From assembly GCF_000338875.1 (NCBI RefSeq), contig NZ_AOMO01000002.1, positions 1-64,000 on the forward strand: a stretch of 64,000 nt of DNA, written 5' to 3'. A model generated the notes under the pieces. The model saw only the letters and a program-made list of their open reading frames with translations, was not told where the DNA came from and did no database searches. This document shows positions 1 through 8,290 of the stretch, one piece after another. The stretch is from Vibrio mimicus CAIM 602. Lineage in GTDB: Bacteria > Pseudomonadota > Gammaproteobacteria > Enterobacterales > Vibrionaceae. The first letter of the stretch is position 1. Every line of letters starts with the position of its first letter. The position numbers were made by a program, and so were the translations under genes.

Positions 1-172
1 AGGCGGCTTCTATGTCCGCAGCGGATTGATTGGCTTGTGGCACAGATTTCCCCGAATGAGCTGCCAGAGTTGCCGAGAGTTTAATCAAGCGGTTAACGCG
101 TCGGCTATCACCTAAGTTGGCATGTTGAAAGACATGTTTAGCCCATTGTGCAGAGTTTGATATAAAGTTCAT
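1..172 (-). CDS. IS50-family transposase, N-terminal part
   Basis: This is the first 57 codons of a transposase running off the left edge. The translation begins MNFISNSAQWAKHVFQHANL and continues with GDSRRVNRLIKL and HSGKS. These line up with the N-terminus of Tn5 transposase (ADWAKSVF, LGDPRRTARL, YSGKS), the domain that binds the element ends. The DDE catalytic core is beyond the window. Two GATC Dam sites (198-201, 203-206) lie 26-34 bases upstream of the start, as in IS50, where methylation represses the transposase promoter. That regulation is inferred here. Confidence 0.85.
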   Translation of the reverse strand, partial: MNFISNSAQWAKHVFQHANLGDSRRVNRLIKLSATLAAHSGKSVPQANQSAADIEAA

Positions 173-226
173 AGTGTTTGCCTGATGTTGTAATGAAGAT
201 CAGATCGACAACATCAAACAGAGTTC

Positions 227-257
227 AAAAAAATCCCCCGTACTTGACGGGGGATTT
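227..257 (-). terminator. Terminator just inside the IS end
   Basis: An 8-bp perfect stem (234-241 with 247-254) has a 5-base loop. On the minus strand it is followed by seven T. It would stop transcription entering the IS from the MOSC-reductase gene at 312, which reads towards the IS, before the transposase is reached. Confidence 0.75.
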
Positions 258-272
258 GTGTATAAGAGACAG
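254..272. repeat. Terminal inverted repeat, Tn5-like
   Basis: Read on the minus strand from the outer edge, the sequence is CTGTCTCTTATACACAAAT. It matches the Tn5 outside end (CTGACTCTTATACACAAGT) at 17 of 19 positions. Its first 16 bases equal those of the engineered mosaic end. Because a Tn5-like transposase gene sits at the expected distance, this is a native IS end and not a library adapter. Confidence 0.88.
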
Positions 273-311
273 ACCATTGGGAGGTTTTTTTATGTGTTCG
301 AACAAGAGTGG

Positions 312-2129
312 CTAAAACTCTACATCCACATCGGTGTCCGGCATCGCGCAGCACGCTAAGGCCATTCCCATTGCTCGTTCATGATCCGCTAAAGCAGGGA
401 CGTTCGGTTGCTGAACAAGGCCAGATTTCACGGTCACTTTACACGCACCACAAATACCGGCACGGCAACTGTTGGCAATTTTCACTCCAGCGGCTTCCGC
501 TTGTTCCAGCAACGTTTTCTGGTTACTACCTTCCACCTGAATGCCATTAAAGCGCATTGTTACTGACTTATTCTCACGCGGCGCAGTTCGTTGAGCACCA
601 AACGCTTCTTGATGGTAAGCCGACTCAGCCACACCTTGTTTCTGTAGCAAGTTTTTCGCTTTTTGCATAAACCCATCAGGGCCACACACAAACACTTGGC
701 GAGCAGGAAGATCCGGAATGCGCTTGATGTGCGACAAGGCTAAACGGCCATGCTCACCTTGCCACTCAGCTGAGGGTTGGGTTAACGCATAGATGAGCGT
801 CAGCCCAACATGTTGTTTTGCCAACGCATCCAGTTCCGCTCGGCAAGGTATATCCTGCTCACTTCGGCATTGATGATAAAACACCACATCATCCACTTGG
901 TTATGGTCAGCCAGATAACGCAGCATAGATAGCATTGGCGTAACACCACTGCCCGCAGAAAGCAGCAGTAAAGGCTGTGGCGCTGTGGTATCCAGATGGA
1001 AATGACCCGCCGGATGCTGCGCGGTCAAGGTCGTGCCAATCTGCAAATGATCTTGTAACCAGTTAGAGACTCGTCCCCCATCAATGCGTTTCACCGAAAT
1101 CGCCAAACGTCCCGGACGCGATGGACTAGAGGAAAGCGTGTAGTAACGCTGCACAGACTCACCATCAATCACCATTTCAATCGGCAGATGTTGCCCAGGC
1201 AGATACTGAGGTGCGATGCCTTTGGCAGGCTCTAGCCAGAAAGTCACAAAATCGCGGGCAATTTCTTCGCGCTCAACACAAGTCAGTGTGAAGTGGCTGA
1301 TACCTTGATCTGGGTAAACTTCTTTCTCTTTGTATTCCAACACTTCAATCAGATCGCCCGCGCGAATCATCCCTTCATTCTTGGCAACCAAGTTTTGCCC
1401 GAAGAACACGCCACCTCGTTCATTAGCACGAAATTGTGAGAGAGTACGCAGCGGCTCTTTGGTTGGCCTAAACGCCCCTTTCTTCACTTCAACCGTGGTT
1501 AAAATGCAGCGTTCACAAGGTTTGACGGCTTCAAACTCTACTTCGCCGATACGGATACGCTTCCAACTGTCTTCGGCAAAGGGCTCTGTCCCAGAAACGA
1601 CTAAATTGGTACGAAATTGATCCATCGAATGATATTCAGGGCTGCGGCGGTTGAGTTCATCCAACGATGCTTGGCTGATCACCAGCATCGGATATCCATC
1701 TGCAAAGCTGACATTGTGCCCCACGTTTTCACGTACACGATTGGATTGCTCGCCGCTGTATAAGAGCTCAACACGAATCCCCAATACCGTACTAAACCAA
1801 TCGTCTGCTTCATCGGTGGTGGTATACGCAGTGAAATTATCCGCCCAAACTTGCGCGGGTACCGGCTGCAACTTGAAATCTGCATAACGGATGGTGAGAG
1901 AGGGATGACCTTGTGCGGAAAACAGCACACCATCATGACGCAGCGCGGTTTTGATCAGCACCATTTGTGGAAATTTACGCGCCGTCACCATGCTTCCGTC
2001 AGACAGTGCCAACATAAAGCGGCGATCAAAGGTTAAGCCTTGCTTTTCCACCCAAGCGGACGAAAGCGCCAACCCTCCTAATGATTTGACCGGAAAGACA
2101 TTGATTTGAGATAAGTGTCCCGTCGACAT
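312..2129 (-). CDS. MOSC domain-ferredoxin reductase-2Fe-2S fusion protein (YcbX-like)
   Basis: A 605-residue protein with four segments in order. An N-terminal MOSC beta-barrel (begins MSTGHLSQINVFPVKSLGG) is followed by a MOSC core (KPCERC near residue 220) and an FAD/NAD-binding ferredoxin reductase (RYYTLSSSPS, then SAGSGVTPMLSMLRY). The C-terminal plant-type 2Fe-2S ferredoxin has the CRAGICGAC cluster motif. MOSC proteins such as YcbX carry molybdenum cofactor and reduce N-hydroxylated compounds with electrons from a reductase. Here the electron chain NAD(P)H-FAD-2Fe-2S-Moco appears fused in one cytosolic polypeptide. The start at 2129 is chosen because AGGAAG lies 5-6 bases upstream. 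Two ATGs further upstream lack a good site. The substrate is unknown. Confidence 0.88.
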   Translation of the reverse strand: MSTGHLSQINVFPVKSLGGLALSSAWVEKQGLTFDRRFMLALSDGSMVTARKFPQMVLIKTALRHDGVLFSAQGHPSLTIRYADFKLQPVPAQVWADNFTAYTTTDEADDWFSTVLGIRVELLYSGEQSNRVRENVGHNVSFADGYPMLVISQASLDELNRRSPEYHSMDQFRTNLVVSGTEPFAEDSWKRIRIGEVEFEAVKPCERCILTTVEVKKGAFRPTKEPLRTLSQFRANERGGVFFGQNLVAKNEGMIRAGDLIEVLEYKEKEVYPDQGISHFTLTCVEREEIARDFVTFWLEPAKGIAPQYLPGQHLPIEMVIDGESVQRYYTLSSSPSRPGRLAISVKRIDGGRVSNWLQDHLQIGTTLTAQHPAGHFHLDTTAPQPLLLLSAGSGVTPMLSMLRYLADHNQVDDVVFYHQCRSEQDIPCRAELDALAKQHVGLTLIYALTQPSAEWQGEHGRLALSHIKRIPDLPARQVFVCGPDGFMQKAKNLLQKQGVAESAYHQEAFGAQRTAPRENKSVTMRFNGIQVEGSNQKTLLEQAEAAGVKIANSCRAGICGACKVTVKSGLVQQPNVPALADHERAMGMALACCAMPDTDVDVEF

Positions 2130-2299
2130 GGTGCTTCCTTTTGCTGTTGTCATTTGCGCAACATCATAGAACAAATCGTCACCTCAGACTAACAAGTTGT
2201 TACAACAGGGGATTATTTCCCTCCGAAATAAATGAGTGTCTAACCACCTGAAATTAAATAAAGGATGAAATGGATTACACTTTCCACTATCATCCTGTC

Positions 2300-2333
2300 G
2301 CCTAAGCGGAAGCGTTTGCGCGACGCTTTAGGC
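2300..2333 (+). promoter_or_regulatory. pyrC leader hairpin with PurR-like operator
   Basis: An inverted repeat pairs 2300-2308 with 2324-2333 (one bulge), 36 bases before the pyrC start. The stretch 2306-2321, read on the minus strand, is GCGCAAACGCTTCCGC. It matches the enterobacterial PurR consensus ACGCAAACGTTTTCGT at 12 of 16 positions. E. coli pyrC is repressed by PurR and also has a leader hairpin near the ribosome site. Operator function here is inferred. Confidence 0.5.
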
Positions 2334-2369
2334 TCCAATCATTTCATGCATTCATGGTGGGAGCACTCA

Positions 2370-3398
2370 ATGACAACACTGACGATTACACGCCCAGACG
2401 ACTGGCACGTTCACCTTCGCGATGGCGATGTACTTGCCGATACCGTACGCGACATCAGCCGTTATAACGGCCGCGCGCTGATCATGCCGAATACTGTTCC
2501 CCCTGTAACCACCACCGAGATGGCCTTGGCCTATCGTGAGCGCATTATGGCCGCTCAACCACAAGCGCACTTTGAGCCTTTGATGGCGCTTTACCTCACC
2601 GATAACACTTCACCAGAGGAAATTCGCAAAGCCAAAGCATCAGGCAAAGTCGTTGCAGCTAAGCTTTACCCAGCCGGTGCGACCACCAACTCGGATTCAG
2701 GCGTAACTTCAGCCAAAAACATTTATCCAGTTCTGCAAGCGATGCAGGAAGTCGGTATGTTGCTGTTGGTACACGGTGAAGTCACCACGCACGAAGTCGA
2801 CATTTTTGACCGTGAAAAGACCTTCCTAGACACCGTGCTTGCGCCGATCGTGAATGATTTTCCGCAGCTAAAGATCGTGCTGGAACACATCACCACCGCA
2901 GAAGCAGTGAACTTTGTTCGCCAAGCCAATGAAAACGTTGCCGCCACCATTACTGCTCACCATTTGCTGTTTAACCGTAACCACATGCTGGTTGGCGGCA
3001 TTCGCCCACATTTCTACTGTTTGCCGATTCTAAAGCGTGCGACTCACCAACACGCGTTAGTGGCAGCGGCAACTTCAGGCAGCAAGAAATTCTTCCTCGG
3101 CACGGACTCTGCCCCGCACGCCAAAGGCCGCAAAGAAGCCGCTTGTGGCTGCGCAGGTTCTTACACAGCCCATGCCGCTCTTGAGCTGTATGCCGAAGTG
3201 TTTGAAAAAGAAGGTAAGCTCGAAAATCTGGAAGCGTTCGCTAGCTTTAATGGCCCTGATTTCTACGGTCTGCCTCGCAATCAAGAGACCGTCACGCTCA
3301 CCAAGCAAGCATGGCCAGTCGCAGAAAGCATGCCGTTTGGCAGCGATATCGTGGTGCCAATCCGCGCCGGTGAAAACATCGAATGGACTGTGCAATAA
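2370..3398 (+). CDS. pyrC: Dihydroorotase PyrC
   Basis: This 342-residue enzyme of pyrimidine synthesis cyclises carbamoyl aspartate to dihydroorotate in the cytosol. Residues 10-20 ([11 protein letters not shown]) carry the zinc-binding HxH. The carboxylated bridging lysine is in [16 protein letters not shown] near residue 98. Further metal histidines are in VHGEV and LEHIT, and the catalytic Asp is in FLGTDSAPH. The length fits the class II PyrC of gammaproteobacteria. The start at 2370 has GGGAG upstream. An in-frame extension to 2265 would run through the leader hairpin and is rejected. A strong terminator follows. Confidence 0.96.
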   Translation: MTTLTITRPDDWHVHLRDGDVLADTVRDISRYNGRALIMPNTVPPVTTTEMALAYRERIMAAQPQAHFEPLMALYLTDNTSPEEIRKAKASGKVVAAKLYPAGATTNSDSGVTSAKNIYPVLQAMQEVGMLLLVHGEVTTHEVDIFDREKTFLDTVLAPIVNDFPQLKIVLEHITTAEAVNFVRQANENVAATITAHHLLFNRNHMLVGGIRPHFYCLPILKRATHQHALVAAATSGSKKFFLGTDSAPHAKGRKEAACGCAGSYTAHAALELYAEVFEKEGKLENLEAFASFNGPDFYGLPRNQETVTLTKQAWPVAESMPFGSDIVVPIRAGENIEWTVQ

Positions 3399-3417
3399 GC
3401 TCAGTCCAGTGACATCA

Positions 3418-3443
3418 AAGGAGAGGCTCGCCTCTCCTTTTTC
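3418..3443 (+). terminator. Terminator after pyrC
   Basis: The arms AAAGGAGAGG and CCTCTCCTTT flank a short loop and are followed by T residues, 20 bases after the pyrC stop. It also lies 3' of the convergent AraC gene. Confidence 0.85.
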
Positions 3444-3461
3444 ATTCTCTATTATGCGATT

Positions 3462-4505
3462 TTAGATCGGTCGATGTTGCTTTCGATAATCGCTCGGCGT
3501 CATCCCTGTTACTCGTGAGAATTCGCGGTTGAAATTCGATTTTGTCTGAAAACCCGAGTTCATAAAAATCTGAGTGATGGAATCTTCACTCTTGGTGAGC
3601 GCCTGCAACGCATGACCAATCCGGTATTCATTAATCAACTTGGAAATATTCTTCTGATGGATTTGGTTAACCGCCGCCGAAATCTGTTTAGCGGGAATGC
3701 CTAACTTGCGTGACAGCTTAGATAAGGTCAGCTCAGGATCTAAGTAGTGAGTTTTCTCCCTCATTTGCCGATCAAACAAGGCCACAATCTCTTGTGCTCG
3801 TGCTTCTGGCATCCCCTCATCGGTTAACGTCTCTTTCACTTCATGCGAGGTCGTCAGTTCCGAATTAGCTGCTTCATCAGTGCTGGATGTACTCACCCCA
3901 ACCACAATCACTGCGAAGGCCAAAACAGGGATCAGTACCACATGCCCAACAGTCAAAATGTACAGCGAAAAACGCCCTTGGTTGTAGATGAAATCGAGAG
4001 ACATCGCGCTATCGATCAATGCAGAAAACAGCAGCATCCAACCGGCGATATTTTCAGCCCGTTTGACGTTTTCCCAATGGTTAAAAGCCACATAGATGCG
4101 CAAAGCATCTTGTGAGGAATAACGCACCAACGCAATCCCGTAAAACAGATAGATCGCGGTCAGAATTTCATCGAGAGGTAGCGACCAAAATGGCTGAGCC
4201 AACAAGCTCACCAACACCAAAATTGGGCCAGATAAATGCTTATAACAACGCGACAGACCTTTTTCATGGGTACGAGTAAAGGCACACCACGCAGCAACAG
4301 GAATGAGAGAAGCTAAAATAGGTTGTGCCATGCGCAGTGCGGGCCAATCGACCGTCCAACGTAATCCAACCACAGCCGTGGTTGCCACACACAACACTAA
4401 AAAAAGACAAGCACTTTTCGCCTGCTCAGCCAGTCGCAAGTAAAGCGTCACTGCCAATAACAGCAGCATCAGCGAAACCACGAAGGGCACTGGAATCATC
4501 AACAT
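3462..4505 (-). CDS. Membrane-anchored AraC-family regulator
   Basis: A 347-residue protein. About 200 residues of N-terminal sequence contain roughly six to seven hydrophobic segments (starting VPFVVSLMLLLLAVTLYL). A cytosolic linker and a C-terminal AraC-type double helix-turn-helix follow (about 250-347, ending FNREFSRVTGMTPSDYRKQ). This layout is found in membrane-embedded AraC proteins thought to sense envelope or external signals, and the signal is unknown. The start has AGGGAAAGAT directly upstream. It is convergent with pyrC and has no co-transcribed partner; the next gene (4670) is divergent. Confidence 0.85.
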   Translation of the reverse strand: MLMIPVPFVVSLMLLLLAVTLYLRLAEQAKSACLFLVLCVATTAVVGLRWTVDWPALRMAQPILASLIPVAAWCAFTRTHEKGLSRCYKHLSGPILVLVSLLAQPFWSLPLDEILTAIYLFYGIALVRYSSQDALRIYVAFNHWENVKRAENIAGWMLLFSALIDSAMSLDFIYNQGRFSLYILTVGHVVLIPVLAFAVIVVGVSTSSTDEAANSELTTSHEVKETLTDEGMPEARAQEIVALFDRQMREKTHYLDPELTLSKLSRKLGIPAKQISAAVNQIHQKNISKLINEYRIGHALQALTKSEDSITQIFMNSGFQTKSNFNREFSRVTGMTPSDYRKQHRPI

Positions 4506-4669
4506 ATCTTTCCCTGAAAAAGTAAACGAGAGACCGCATTGAACGGTCTGATTACGCCACAGCTTAGACTAATACCCGTTCAAGTACGTCCTCAAACCCG
4601 TTTTAGGACGTTTTTCGCCACAGATTGCCCCACCATTCCCTGTGCCAATTCCCAACATGAGAAACGCAC

Positions 4670-5019
4670 ATGACACCTTTACTGACCGCCTATTTGCAGG
4701 CGTGGAAACAATACTTTGATTTTTCAGGGCAAACAACCAGAGACGATTTTTGGTGGTTCATGCTCGCTCATCTACTGGTCACATTGACGGTGATCGGCGT
4801 GGAGATCGCCACAAACAACCCAGGCTGGTTAGATCTGTTTTACAGCCTCATCAGCTTTATCCCAATGCTCGCCATCTTAGTTCGGCGTTTGCATGATACC
4901 CAGCGCTCCGAATGGTGGGCATGGTATTTGTGATCCCCGTGATTGGCCCTTTCTGGCTAATTTACTTACTGGTTCAGCCCTCTTCCTCTCACTTCACCGA
5001 TAAGGCGCTTTTATCATGA
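4670..5019 (+). pseudogene. DUF805 membrane protein, frameshifted
   Basis: The first frame (4670-4933) encodes a typical DUF805 start (YLQAWKQYFDFSGQTTRDDFW, then LVRRLHDTQRSEWWAW) and stops abruptly. The next frame continues with the missing last membrane segment (FVIPVIGPFWLIYLLVQP) to a stop at 5017-5019. One G inserted at 4923-4924 restores a protein of about 116 residues. The restored stop overlaps the next start codon as ATGA, which supports the join. DUF805 (YhaH-like) proteins are small inner-membrane proteins of unknown function. This is either decay or a base-call error. Confidence 0.8.
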
Positions 5020-5525
5020 GAACTCTATTGGTTTTATTACTGATTTTAATGGCGAATCTTGCTTCGGCGGATCCCCTTAAGCTCAATGGCAACTTACCCG
5101 AGCAAACCATTGGCCTACTGACCATCACGAAAATGACCCAAGGACAGCTTCTTTGGTTAAAGGGGCGAGTGGGTGAAGGAAAATACCAAGCCAAAAATGT
5201 GCAAGGACAGGAATGTTCAATAGAAGTGCCAGTCGCGATTGGCAGCTTTTCATCCGCTGATATTGGTATTCACTCGACTCAAGGTTTGATGATTGCGATC
5301 ACCAATCCACGCTTGAGTGAAGCGATACTCGCAGGACAAAAAATTCACAGCGATGATTGGGTATTTGGCACAAAAGAAGAGCGTAAAAAGGTGGATGGCT
5401 ACATTGTGAGTGGCATTGCTGCCGATGAAGGCTTCATCCTCAATTCCCGTCGACGTTGGATTTCTTGGTTGCTTGATGCTGAGCCACAGGTGATCTGCAA
5501 CACGGAAGTGGCCAATCACAGCTAA
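5016..5525 (+). CDS. Secreted protein of unknown function
   Basis: A 169-residue protein starting with a clear signal peptide (MRTLLVLLLILMANLASA, cleavage expected after ASA), so it is periplasmic or exported. Two cysteines (in QGQECSIEV and QVICNTEV) could form a disulfide. I recognise no family. Its ATG overlaps the stop of the preceding DUF805 gene, so the two are probably translationally coupled and may work together at the membrane. Confidence 0.75.
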   Translation: MRTLLVLLLILMANLASADPLKLNGNLPEQTIGLLTITKMTQGQLLWLKGRVGEGKYQAKNVQGQECSIEVPVAIGSFSSADIGIHSTQGLMIAITNPRLSEAILAGQKIHSDDWVFGTKEERKKVDGYIVSGIAADEGFILNSRRRWISWLLDAEPQVICNTEVANHS

Positions 5526-5550
5526 GTCGCTCTTAATCCTATAAGAATGC

Positions 5551-5575
5551 AATAAGGGGCTAACCGTCCCTTATT
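5551..5575. terminator. Bidirectional terminator
   Basis: AATAAGGG (5551-5558) pairs with CCCTTATT (5568-5575) between two convergent genes. Confidence 0.7.
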
Positions 5576-5596
5576 GTTCAATTCGTTATTCAGCAC

Positions 5597-6724
5597 CTAT
5601 TTTCTGACCAACAAGGTCAGCACTTCGGCGTGATCCGTATGGGGGAACATATCAAACCACTGCACGCGAATCATTTGGTAACTGGAAAGCTCAGCGATGT
5701 CTTTGACCATAGTTTGCGGGTTACAGCTGGAATAAAGAATGTGTTTTGGTGCGAGCGCTTCCAACTGCGCAGTCAGTTCGCTGCCCAAACCACGACGTGG
5801 AGGATTGACCAACACTAACTCTGGTGCACTCATCTGGCTTTGCGAAAACTTGGCAGAATCGAGCGCCGCAAAACTAAGATTATCAATCCCCATCATTTGC
5901 GCCGAACGTTGCGCGCTGGCAATCGCTTCTGGTTCAATTTCAATGCCCGTCACAGCAGTGTCTGGCGCGGCGCAATGCAGCGCAAAGCCACCAACGCCAC
6001 AAAACAGATCCCACATTTGCGTTGGCGTAATCTCGCGCACCCAAGCACGCGCAGTCGCGTATAGCTGCTCAGCCACTTTGGGGTTGGTTTGGAAAAAGCT
6101 TTTCGGGCGGATCACCATAGGCACATCGTTGAACTGTTCAAGCAGGCTTTGCGTTTCGGTGAGGAAAATTTCCTCTTCACCTTCTAGACGCGCCATATGC
6201 ACCGGCTGGATATTGACAGAAACGACTTCGATCGTCGGGAAAGCCGTGATCAATGTCGGCAAATTGCGTTCAATTCGCTCAAGCACCGCATGGCTGCGTG
6301 CCACAAAACGCAGCATAAATTGGCCGCTGTTTTCACTGCGGGTGAGCAGAATAAACTTCAGTTCACCTTTTTTCTTCAGCTTGTTATACGGCGGAATACC
6401 CGCGATGCGGATCCAGTTTTCCAGATAAGCGAGCAGCTCTTGCATCGGCTGCGGATAAAGTGGGCAAGTCACCAGCGACAAAGGCTGACCTTGTGCATCT
6501 TCAATGCCTAAAATCGGCGCGTGAGCCGCACCGAGCACCACCATTTTGGCTTTATTGCGAAACGCGGTGTCAGCACTGGTGACCGGAGGTAACCACTGCA
6601 CATCCGTGGCTGGCGCAATCAACTCACGCAACTGCTGATCTTTATTCTCAACTTGTTGGGAATACGGCTGCGCACACTGGTGGCAAGAGGTACACCGTTT
6701 TTGAATAAAGAACTCACACTGCAT
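5597..6724 (-). CDS. rlmC: 23S rRNA (uracil-747-C5)-methyltransferase RlmC
   Basis: A 375-residue SAM-dependent methyltransferase of the RumA/TrmA family. The N-terminal cysteines (CEFF, CTSCHQC) bind a 4Fe-4S cluster. The SAM-binding motif is [14 protein letters not shown]. The catalytic cysteine is in SSCNPQT, and VNPPRRGLG is the family motif. The lack of an N-terminal TRAM domain separates RlmC (RumB) from RlmD. It modifies U747 of 23S rRNA in the cytosol. Monocistronic, with a terminator downstream. Confidence 0.94.
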   Translation of the reverse strand: MQCEFFIQKRCTSCHQCAQPYSQQVENKDQQLRELIAPATDVQWLPPVTSADTAFRNKAKMVVLGAAHAPILGIEDAQGQPLSLVTCPLYPQPMQELLAYLENWIRIAGIPPYNKLKKKGELKFILLTRSENSGQFMLRFVARSHAVLERIERNLPTLITAFPTIEVVSVNIQPVHMARLEGEEEIFLTETQSLLEQFNDVPMVIRPKSFFQTNPKVAEQLYATARAWVREITPTQMWDLFCGVGGFALHCAAPDTAVTGIEIEPEAIASAQRSAQMMGIDNLSFAALDSAKFSQSQMSAPELVLVNPPRRGLGSELTAQLEALAPKHILYSSCNPQTMVKDIAELSSYQMIRVQWFDMFPHTDHAEVLTLLVRK

Positions 6725-6888
6725 AATATCGACCGCCGAAAAACAAAAGCCGCTAGTTTATTTGCCTTCTCGAAAATAACAACGAGAATTTTACGGATAC
6801 CCTACTCCATGTTGTAGCCAACACCGCTGTCGCTGCCAATAAGCAGGAGATTCTCCAAACGACTTGGTGCGACAGCTAGGCGGGAGAA

Positions 6889-7824
6889 TTAACCGCGAAG
6901 TTTGTGCCACACTTCCATCACAGCCACTAAGAGGCTGCCAGCCGCCACCCCAATCACACCATTAATGAGGGTTGGCATCAGCGCCCCCACCACTGGCCAT
7001 GCTTCAACCGTATTGAGTATCGGCTCAAGGGCATGATGCACTGCGGGCACGTTATGCACCACGATCCCGCCGCCGACTAAAAACATCGCCGCGGTTCCGA
7101 CTACAGTCAGCCCTTTCATCAACTTGGGCGCAAAACGCACTAACACACCACCTAAACTGGCTTTGAGTCCTTGGCCTTGGGATTGGCGTTGCAGATAGAA
7201 GCCTAAATCATCCAACTTCACTATGCCTGCCACCAAACCATATACGCCGATCGTCATGATGACAGCAATCAAACTGATCACCAGAATTTGCGTGAGCATG
7301 GATTGCCCCTGCACGGTACCAAGAGCGATCACAATGATTTCTGCCGACAGAATAAAATCGGTGCGGATCGCACCACCAATTTTACGCTTTTCGTACTCAG
7401 CCACACTTTCTGTCGCCAAGCTTTCGGTTTCTAAACCCTCAGTCATCATAGCGGCAGCGCGTTGTTCGGCATCCTGCTTGGATACTGGATGCAGCCATTT
7501 TTCGAGGATCTTCTCTGCGCCTTCAAAACAGAGAAATAAACCACCGAGTAGCAGCAAAGGCATGATCAACCAAGGAGCGATTGAACTGATGATGAGTGCT
7601 GCCGGAACCAAAATCAGCTTATTGCGAAATGAACCTTTGGCGACCGCCCACACCACTGGAATTTCACGTTCAGCTGCCACGCCAGAGACTTGCTGCGCAT
7701 TGAGCGCTAAATCATCCCCCAGCACGCCCGCCGTCTTTTTTGCGGCCATTTTCGACATCACAGCCACATCATCCAATACCGTCGCAATATCATCGAGTAG
7801 GGTCAATAAACTTGCGCCTGCCAT
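6889..7824 (-). CDS. yedI: DUF808 inner-membrane protein YedI
   Basis: A 311-residue protein starting MAGASLLTLLDDIATVLDDV, the hallmark of DUF808 (YedI). Several membrane segments follow (LIISSIAPWLIMPLLLLGGL; FILSAEIIVIALGTV; LVISLIAVIMTIGVYGLVAG). The motif FCFEGAEKILEKWL-like is present as LFLCFEGAEKILEKWL. Function is unknown in any species. GAGAGATGATGT precedes the ATG. It faces away from the ABC-F operon. Confidence 0.88.
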   Translation of the reverse strand: MAGASLLTLLDDIATVLDDVAVMSKMAAKKTAGVLGDDLALNAQQVSGVAAEREIPVVWAVAKGSFRNKLILVPAALIISSIAPWLIMPLLLLGGLFLCFEGAEKILEKWLHPVSKQDAEQRAAAMMTEGLETESLATESVAEYEKRKIGGAIRTDFILSAEIIVIALGTVQGQSMLTQILVISLIAVIMTIGVYGLVAGIVKLDDLGFYLQRQSQGQGLKASLGGVLVRFAPKLMKGLTVVGTAAMFLVGGGIVVHNVPAVHHALEPILNTVEAWPVVGALMPTLINGVIGVAAGSLLVAVMEVWHKLRG

Positions 7825-8054
7825 ACATCATCTCTCTTATTCATGGTTGAAATCGTGACAAAATGTAACACCAATCACCCTAGCAAGGGAAATGCTGTGA
7901 TGACTTCAATGAAACAAGTAAAAAGTGCCTTTGGTTGACCCTTATTCGAGAAAAGAGTAAATTCCCGCCCAGCAATAATTTAGGAACTTTTCTGCAATGC
8001 TTTACATCCTTTTCAAGAGTTTTGTTAGAAGGCTGAACTCCGCGCATTAACACG

Positions 8055-8102
8055 ATGAAGTGTTGCTCGGAGCTTAATCTTTTAAATCTTCATCAGCGAT
8101 AA
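8055..8102 (+). CDS. Possible leader peptide (15 codons)
   Basis: An ATG-to-TAA frame reading MKCCSELNLLNLHQR. It lies within the leader and contains both GATGAAG and its complement, so a ribosome stalled on it would change the pairing. No convincing ribosome binding site is seen upstream, which is the main weakness. Confidence 0.3.
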   Translation: MKCCSELNLLNLHQR

Positions 8103-8163
8103 GACTCACCTTTTGCTTTTAGCAAGAGGCGTAACTTTGTAGCTGAAGGATTGCAGAAGACTG

Positions 8164-8194
8164 GCCGACGATGATGCTTCATCGTCGGCTTTTT
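8164..8194 (+). terminator. Leader terminator 1
   Basis: A perfect 11-bp stem (8164-8174 with 8179-8189) has a 4-base loop and is followed by five T. It has no upstream plus-strand gene to terminate. Confidence 0.8.
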
Positions 8195-8242
8195 CATTTC
8201 TGACGCGCATTAACGTCAGACTTGAAGTTTCAACTTCTTGAG

Positions 8243-8276
8243 ACGAGGGCCGGCCAATCAACCGCCCTCGTTTTTT
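8243..8276 (+). terminator. Leader terminator 2
   Basis: ACGAGGGC (8243-8250) pairs with GCCCTCGT (8264-8271), extended by two G-C pairs past a bulge, followed by six T at 8271-8276. It ends 14 bases before the ABC-F start codon. Confidence 0.8.
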
Positions 8277-8290
8277 ATGGATGTAATGCA

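Larger units (their letters stand above)
1..272 (-). mobile_element. IS50/Tn5-type insertion sequence (one end)
   Basis: The window begins inside an IS4-superfamily element of the IS50 (Tn5) group. Two things show this. The start of a Tn5-like transposase reads leftwards from 172. The terminal inverted repeat at 254-272 is a near match to the Tn5 outside end. The outermost base is G272, so the flanking host DNA starts at 273, and IS50 relatives duplicate 9 bp (273-281 would be one copy). The other end lies outside the window, so completeness and target duplication cannot be judged. Confidence 0.88.
8036..8290 (+). promoter_or_regulatory. Attenuator-like leader of the ABC-F/MFS operon
   Basis: The gap 7825-8290 has no protein gene of normal size. 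On the plus strand it holds, in order, a -35-like TTTACA at about 8002, a possible 15-codon leader ORF (8055-8102), terminator-like hairpin 1 (8164-8194), and a small hairpin 8200-8219. A second small hairpin (8224-8237) and terminator-like hairpin 2 (8243-8276) follow, just before the ABC-F start. The only upstream neighbour, yedI, is transcribed the other way, so neither terminator can serve an upstream plus-strand gene. GATGAAG at 8054-8060 can pair either with CTTCATC at 8088-8094 or with the same heptamer in hairpin 1 (8177-8183). That is the logic of an attenuator. Mechanism is inferred. Confidence 0.6.

Noticed and set aside
257..272. Sequencing-adapter contamination (16 bases identical to the Tn5 mosaic end)
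   Set aside because: A Tn5-like transposase gene starts 85 bases away in the right direction and the next bases match the natural outside end, so a native IS end explains it better.
5739..6428. A 229-residue plus-strand frame within rlmC
   Set aside because: It is antisense to a well-conserved enzyme and has biased composition typical of a shadow frame.
7223..7858. A 211-residue plus-strand frame within yedI
   Set aside because: Antisense shadow of a membrane protein gene; low-complexity Ser/Ala composition.
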